A stretch of 64,000 bases of DNA from Pipra filicauda (Eukaryota > Chordata > Aves > Passeriformes > Pipridae). A program made the position numbers and the translations under genes. The stretch spans positions 1,722,501-1,786,500 of the forward strand of contig NW_024103862.1 in assembly GCF_003945595.2 (NCBI RefSeq), read 5' to 3'. Of the stretch, positions 59,561 to 64,000 are shown in pieces (the first letter of the stretch is position 1; the number at the start of each line of letters is the position of its first letter). The notes under the pieces are model-generated. The model was not told the origin of the DNA. It saw nothing but the letters and a program-made list of their open reading frames with translations, and searched no databases.

Positions 59561-60482
59561 AAAATATATAATGTTCATTGAATAATATTTAATAAAATGT
59601 TTACCTCAGCAATAACAAACCATATGAGAAGTACAGTGTTTTACAGAACAGATACATCAGATGACATATGTGCATATAGTTTCAACTTTTCTTGCCTAAA
59701 TATAGAAGATATTTAAGTGAACAAGTGTGCTATGAACAAGCCAGCACTTTGGGCTCATTTGCATCAATATGTGAACCCACTGAAAGCCATGGTATTGTGA
59801 GCAGACACATAGTGCCAGGGTAACAAACACACATTAAACCCCATAACATGCAGCACAATCCTATGGATGGGTACAAGCAGTGCCCAACACACAGCTGCCA
59901 CATACAGCGCTGTGTGCAACACAGGTTTCATTACATTTTTACTTGAGGTGAACATGCATCCACATTTCCAGCAATAGCTACATACATGTAGGATTATCTG
60001 AAGGGTAAAGCTCTGATCTGATGGCTGTGGTCGGGGGGATTTCTGCCACCGGCTTTAAGCAGTGGAGAAGGTGCATGTGGGATTGCAACTGCTATTCCTA
60101 GACTTGCCCTTTGCCTGTCACCCAAGCTTCTTTGCTCTCTACTTGGTCAGTACCGCTGCTCCTTCTCTCCTCTTTTCCTCAGCACTTGTCCCAGAGGGAA
60201 CAAGGATACCTACTCTGCTGGCAGCTCTGCCTTTGGGCTGCTGCTCATGTTGGTGGCTGCAGTTGCCGCCTCCAGATCCCGTCATTCAGATCCCAGCAAT
60301 GTCCTCTGATAGAAATGCATCACGTTAACTTAATGAGGTATTAATTACATTTAAGAATCAATTCATTCTCCTCCACAAACAGTATTTCAGAAATTATAGT
60401 TTGTCTATAGATATTATTTTTTAACTTAAATATATATATAAGGTGTAATAAATAACAATTTTTTTAAAAGCAAGAAGGGAGA

Positions 60483-60596
60483 TTAGATTTGTGAAGTTGT
60501 TGATGTTTCCCCATGGTTTGCGCTGTCTCCTTGTGCCGAGTGAGTCAGAAACTGTCCTGTGGCTCCAATGTATAGCCTGGAACGCATGGGCCACTT
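60483..60596 (-). CDS. TCF24: TCF24 coding exon 2 and stop
   Basis: 37 codons and TAA after the acceptor CTCTTACAG at 60597. The conserved block [20 protein letters not shown] is followed by a divergent, Ser/Thr-rich end. Confidence 0.92.
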   Translation of the reverse strand, partial: KWPMRSRLYIGATGQFLTHSAQGDSANHGETSTTSQI

Positions 60597-63290
60597 CTGT
60601 AAGAGAGGAGACAAGCACAGAGCTGAGATACCTGGGAGCTTTGCACTCTGACTGCAGTTCTCAGCGCAGCTGATGGAAAAGTGTTGATGGAATCACAGTA
60701 CGAGAAAATAGGAAATTGTTGCTATCACCAGACATTTCCCATTTTGTCATTTGTTGGAAAATATTAGGAGCTTGGTAAGGAAGCCTCAGCCTGGATATTT
60801 GCTTTGGTAATTAATCTCAAGACACAGCTCCCAGCCCCGCTGTGACCCAGCAGACAGGAGCAGCCTGTGCTGGTCAGTCATCCTCACACAGTTTGTGTTG
60901 TGGATGTTCTGTTAGAGTAAAACAAAACATTCCTTTTCAAGGCACCAGGGATACTACGGGGATACACCTGCACCTGCAGGGATTGCAGCCCTATGTGCAC
61001 ACCCATCTGTGCCAACTCCCACAACACTGACCACAGCACAGGGGCTGCTAAAAACTGTGTGGTAAAGGGAATTGAATGTGGTTGCTCCTTGGCAACACTG
61101 GCAGCTTCTTGCTCAGCTATTTCAGATGCGACAATTAATCTTTCCACTCACTGATTTTTGGAATCATCAATTACCCTGGTGTTAAAAACTTACTCTGACA
61201 TCTTGAGTTTCTTAACCCCAGCAAATTATTTACTGCAAACAGTCCTGCACCTCTGGGTAAGAGAAGCTTAATACTGGAGTTACATCTGAGGTCTTTTATT
61301 TAAAGACTAAAGCAGCAGGATAATCTGACTTGGGAAGACTGTACGATCTCATTTAGTAATTTTGTTTCAAGTATGATGTTATGGGTTTGTCACCAATGAG
61401 ACATCTGAGTTTAGTCATTAATCATATTTTTTCATTTGGTGTACGCACAAATGTACTTGAATATTTTACTTTTCTCACTAATTGCATTTACTGTACTTGG
61501 TATATCAATGCAGTTAAAGTCTTTATCTGTACAGGTTGTCTCATAACCTGCACTTTGGGGTTTTTGAAGCGTCTGCTAGGATTTGTTTGTGGCACTTTCA
61601 TCCAGTGCCAACTAAAAAAATGCACTTACCACCAGGAATAGTACAAATATTGGTTAGGCTGATAGAATCTCAAAACTAGATGCATTTAAATGAGAGATAA
61701 ATAAAATTTTAAAAAATAATTGCTTAAGTGAATCCAATATTGCTCTATTCCAGTAGCCTGGGAAACGTGCATCTGGATCATTTAACTGCTGTAGCAGCTA
61801 TTTAAGAGTATTTTTCTGCCATTAGTGGTCGGCAGCTGACAAAATGTACCTGTGTCCTTTCACTTTGACTGAGGAAACGAACAGAAGCTATTTTGAACTT
61901 ATTTTGAAATACATAATAATTTTTTTTTACTTAAATTATAGCCATCTTCTAATTGATGTAGAGGTTTTGCTTTCTTAATGAGCCTGCTAATCATTTAAAT
62001 GGCCCCAGAAGCCTGCGTTCACATCATGCTTTTTACAGCAACCAACACTGTGAACAAGGAACTCCCTGTGAATTAGGCACTTTATAGAAATTAGAGATTA
62101 CTTCACAAATTTAACTTAATTAAATCATTCTGAATTCAGACTCTTAAAAAAAAAAAGAAAAAAAAGAAAAGAAAACACCTCAGCACTCTAAGTCATTCCC
62201 TGTGACCAGCGCCAAAGAAAATATCCCGTGGTATTTGAGCCCCATCAGTCAGTGAGCAATGCATTTGGAAACAGTTTCCAGCCCCAGGCCCTCTCCAAGA
62301 GCAGTTCCCCTTTCTCATTACTTCTGTATCACTGTGATTTTTTTGACGAAGGGAAGACTATATACCAACTAGACAAAATAAATGCTTCAGAAAAGCACTT
62401 TTATGGAAGGAATTAACACATGGCTGGTAGTTCTTGCCACCTTCCATACTGTGGCTGCCTTGGCAGGAGAAGAAGAGCAGGCTCAGCCGTGGCTGGGGTC
62501 ACTGCTGCGGGACCGTGCATCACCTCACCACAAACACACGCTACCAGCAGAATCCAGTGGGTCTGGTGGGAGACCACCAAGGTTTCCATGTGGGGAACAA
62601 GGAGGTGCCAGTACTTCTCTGGTGCTGCCCTCTGCCTTCAATTCCAAGGGACCAAGTCCCACTAGGTTTGGACCTACATTATATTTGATATTTTGGTGCA
62701 AAGTCCCTGAAACCAGAGGGACAAAGCTCCAAAATATTTCCATCAGGCCTCTAGCACCTAAGCACAATGGTTGGTCCAGGCAGGATTTTCATGTATTACC
62801 TTTACCAACAATACATGAGTTTGAAATCTTTAGTTTCATCTACGTATCTAAGGCCAATGTCCTTCTTCACTGACAGAAGGTGGTAGCTGCTGCTCAGCTC
62901 TCCTACCTTGACAGGGTGGAGGTATCCATCCCCTCGGAGGGTGCCCAAGCCCTCTCCCGGTGACTCCTCCTCATCCTGCAGGCTGCGAGTGAGGTGCGCG
63001 ATATAGGTGGTGGCCAGAAGGAGCACATCCAGCTTGGAGAGCTTGGTGTCGGGCGGCACCGAGGGGAGAGTCTTCTGCAGCTCGAGGAAGGCGTGGCGCA
63101 GGGTCTGGACCCGGCTGCGCTCCCGAGCGGCGTTGGCGGCCGCAGGTCGGCCCGGGGGTGCCCCAGCCCGCTGCCCACCCACCAAGGGAGGGCAGGAATT
63201 GCCGCCGGCAGCAGAAGGCAGCAGGGAATCGGGCTCTACGCCCGGGCTGGAGATCTCCTCGCTGCTGCCAGCTAAGTGTCCACAGTCCAT
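60483..63290 (-). CDS. TCF24: TCF24, bHLH transcription factor 24 (2 coding exons)
   Basis: A nuclear class II bHLH factor expected to bind E-boxes, probably as a heterodimer with E proteins; its biological role is poorly known. Two exons join in phase to 165 codons; human has about 167. Basic region [13 protein letters not shown] begins at residue 53, helix 1 [14 protein letters not shown], loop, and helix 2 [18 protein letters not shown] end near 105. The tail after the splice, [17 protein letters not shown], matches the conserved human tail. Start is taken at the ATG at 63290 ([10 protein letters not shown]) because an acceptor (TTGCTTGCAG) at 63317 lies between it and the next upstream ATG at 63335, so that ATG would be intronic. 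This implies an upstream noncoding exon. The N-terminus is low in similarity to human. A weak context (C at -3, G at +4) surrounds the start. Confidence 0.93.
60597..62906 (-). other. TCF24: TCF24 intron
   Basis: A 2.3 kb intron between the two coding exons. It holds a purine-rich run (A with some G) at about 62146-62176 and nothing else I recognise. Confidence 0.6.
62907..63290 (-). CDS. TCF24: TCF24 coding exon 1 (bHLH)
   Basis: 128 codons from MDCGHLAGS to GDGYLHPVK, then donor GTAGGA. Contains the whole bHLH domain. The exon begins at 63316, giving 26 bases of leader. The frame continues open past the donor to 62802, but that extension is intron. Confidence 0.93.
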
Positions 63291-63317
63291 TGGTGACTTC
63301 CCTGGCAGGGAGGGTCC

Positions 63318-64000
63318 TGCAAGCAAGAAAAGCATCTCTAAGGGCAGCTGCTACACTGCGCCGAAACTCTCTAAAAACAAAGATGATCAGAAATGCAAGC
63401 GCTGCCTGTGCCAGGAAAAGCTGGGCTGCAGCTGTGCGAGCTGCTTTTCTACTGGCTGCTTACAAATTTGATTTCACACAGGCAGAGAAACAGAAGTTAA
63501 ACTCTTCAATGATTGGGATTTAATAATTTTTTTTGAAAGTATTACACTGAGCAAATTTTTTGTTACTCGTAGCCCAGAAATGGCTTTTGAGAAAATCCAA
63601 CAGGCACCGCTCAGCAGCACTGACACAGTGGTTTCCGTTTACAAATTACCAAAAATTAGGCTAAATGCAATTTTTAAAACATATTCATCGTATGGTTTGG
63701 GATGTGGGACTATTTATATATTTTCTATTTAGCTGCAATCATTTCATCAACAGTCTCACAGGTGATCAGTGCTTCATGGATTACAGAAAGAAAAATATCA
63801 TTTTCAGATGCAGCAATAAGTGGAGCCACAGAGCACGGACTCAGCTTTTGAAAGGCAAAATTTGGTCCATAATTTTAAAGGATCAGGAACTGACTTTTCC
63901 TGTCGTCCCACCCCTAATGTTACTAAAATAGTTTCTGTGCTTTTTTTCATCTCCTTTTTCGAATTTCAAAAGAATCTTTTAACCTCTATTATAGCCATTG
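63318..64000. other. Region upstream of TCF24 exon 1
   Basis: Predicted intron of the TCF24 leader. The noncoding first exon and promoter were not found and may lie beyond the window. Confidence 0.4.

Larger units (their letters stand above)
57330..60360. other. Spacer between SNHG6 and TCF24
   Basis: No gene is supported. It holds a CR1 fragment (58.3-58.5 kb) and the two copies of a local duplication (58.02-58.22 and 59.35-59.56 kb). Confidence 0.5.

Overview
This is a vertebrate nuclear locus, almost certainly from a bird. The genes are split into short exons with GT-AG introns. The interspersed repeats are CR1 LINE fragments, one ending in two copies of ATTCTGTG and one beginning with CATAGAAT, as CR1 3' ends do. 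The gene order SGK3 - MCMDC2 - SNHG6 (with SNORD87) - TCF24 matches the block I know from human 8q13. The species cannot be told from the sequence alone.

Layout. 1-3.5 kb is intergenic. 3.5-4.1 kb is a CpG island with a TATA-like box and a long polypurine tract, the likely SGK3 promoter and first noncoding exon. 11.2-37.9 kb holds the SGK3 coding exons on the + strand: 16 exons that join in frame to 490 residues, with a PX domain, an AGC kinase domain and a hydrophobic motif. The 3' UTR runs to about 39.4 kb. A second CpG island at 41.0-41.5 kb is the probable MCMDC2 promoter. 42.97-52.70 kb holds 14 MCMDC2 coding exons on the + strand that join to 682 residues.

From about 57.17 kb down to about 53.8 kb, on the - strand, lies a noncoding snoRNA host gene that I identify as SNHG6. 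It has a 5'TOP-type start with a TATA-like box 29 bases upstream. It carries two box C/D snoRNAs, each with an 11-base antisense element to the conserved 28S rRNA sequence GGGTAAACGGC, so both are SNORD87-type. Each snoRNA sits 67-75 bases upstream of a good 3' splice site, the usual spacing for intronic C/D snoRNAs. 60.48-63.29 kb holds TCF24 on the - strand: two coding exons, 165 residues, with a bHLH domain.

The genes do not form a pathway. SGK3 is an endosomal PI3P-binding kinase, MCMDC2 a meiotic MCM relative, SNHG6/SNORD87 a ribosomal RNA modification guide locus, and TCF24 a bHLH transcription factor. The remaining sequence is intron and intergenic DNA with five CR1 fragments, a 12-base tandem repeat inside one CR1, a run of 52 T, and a local duplication of about 200 bases at 58.0 and 59.4 kb. 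I saw no convincing wholly new system. The most notable observation is the paired SNORD87-like genes, one with an altered D box.
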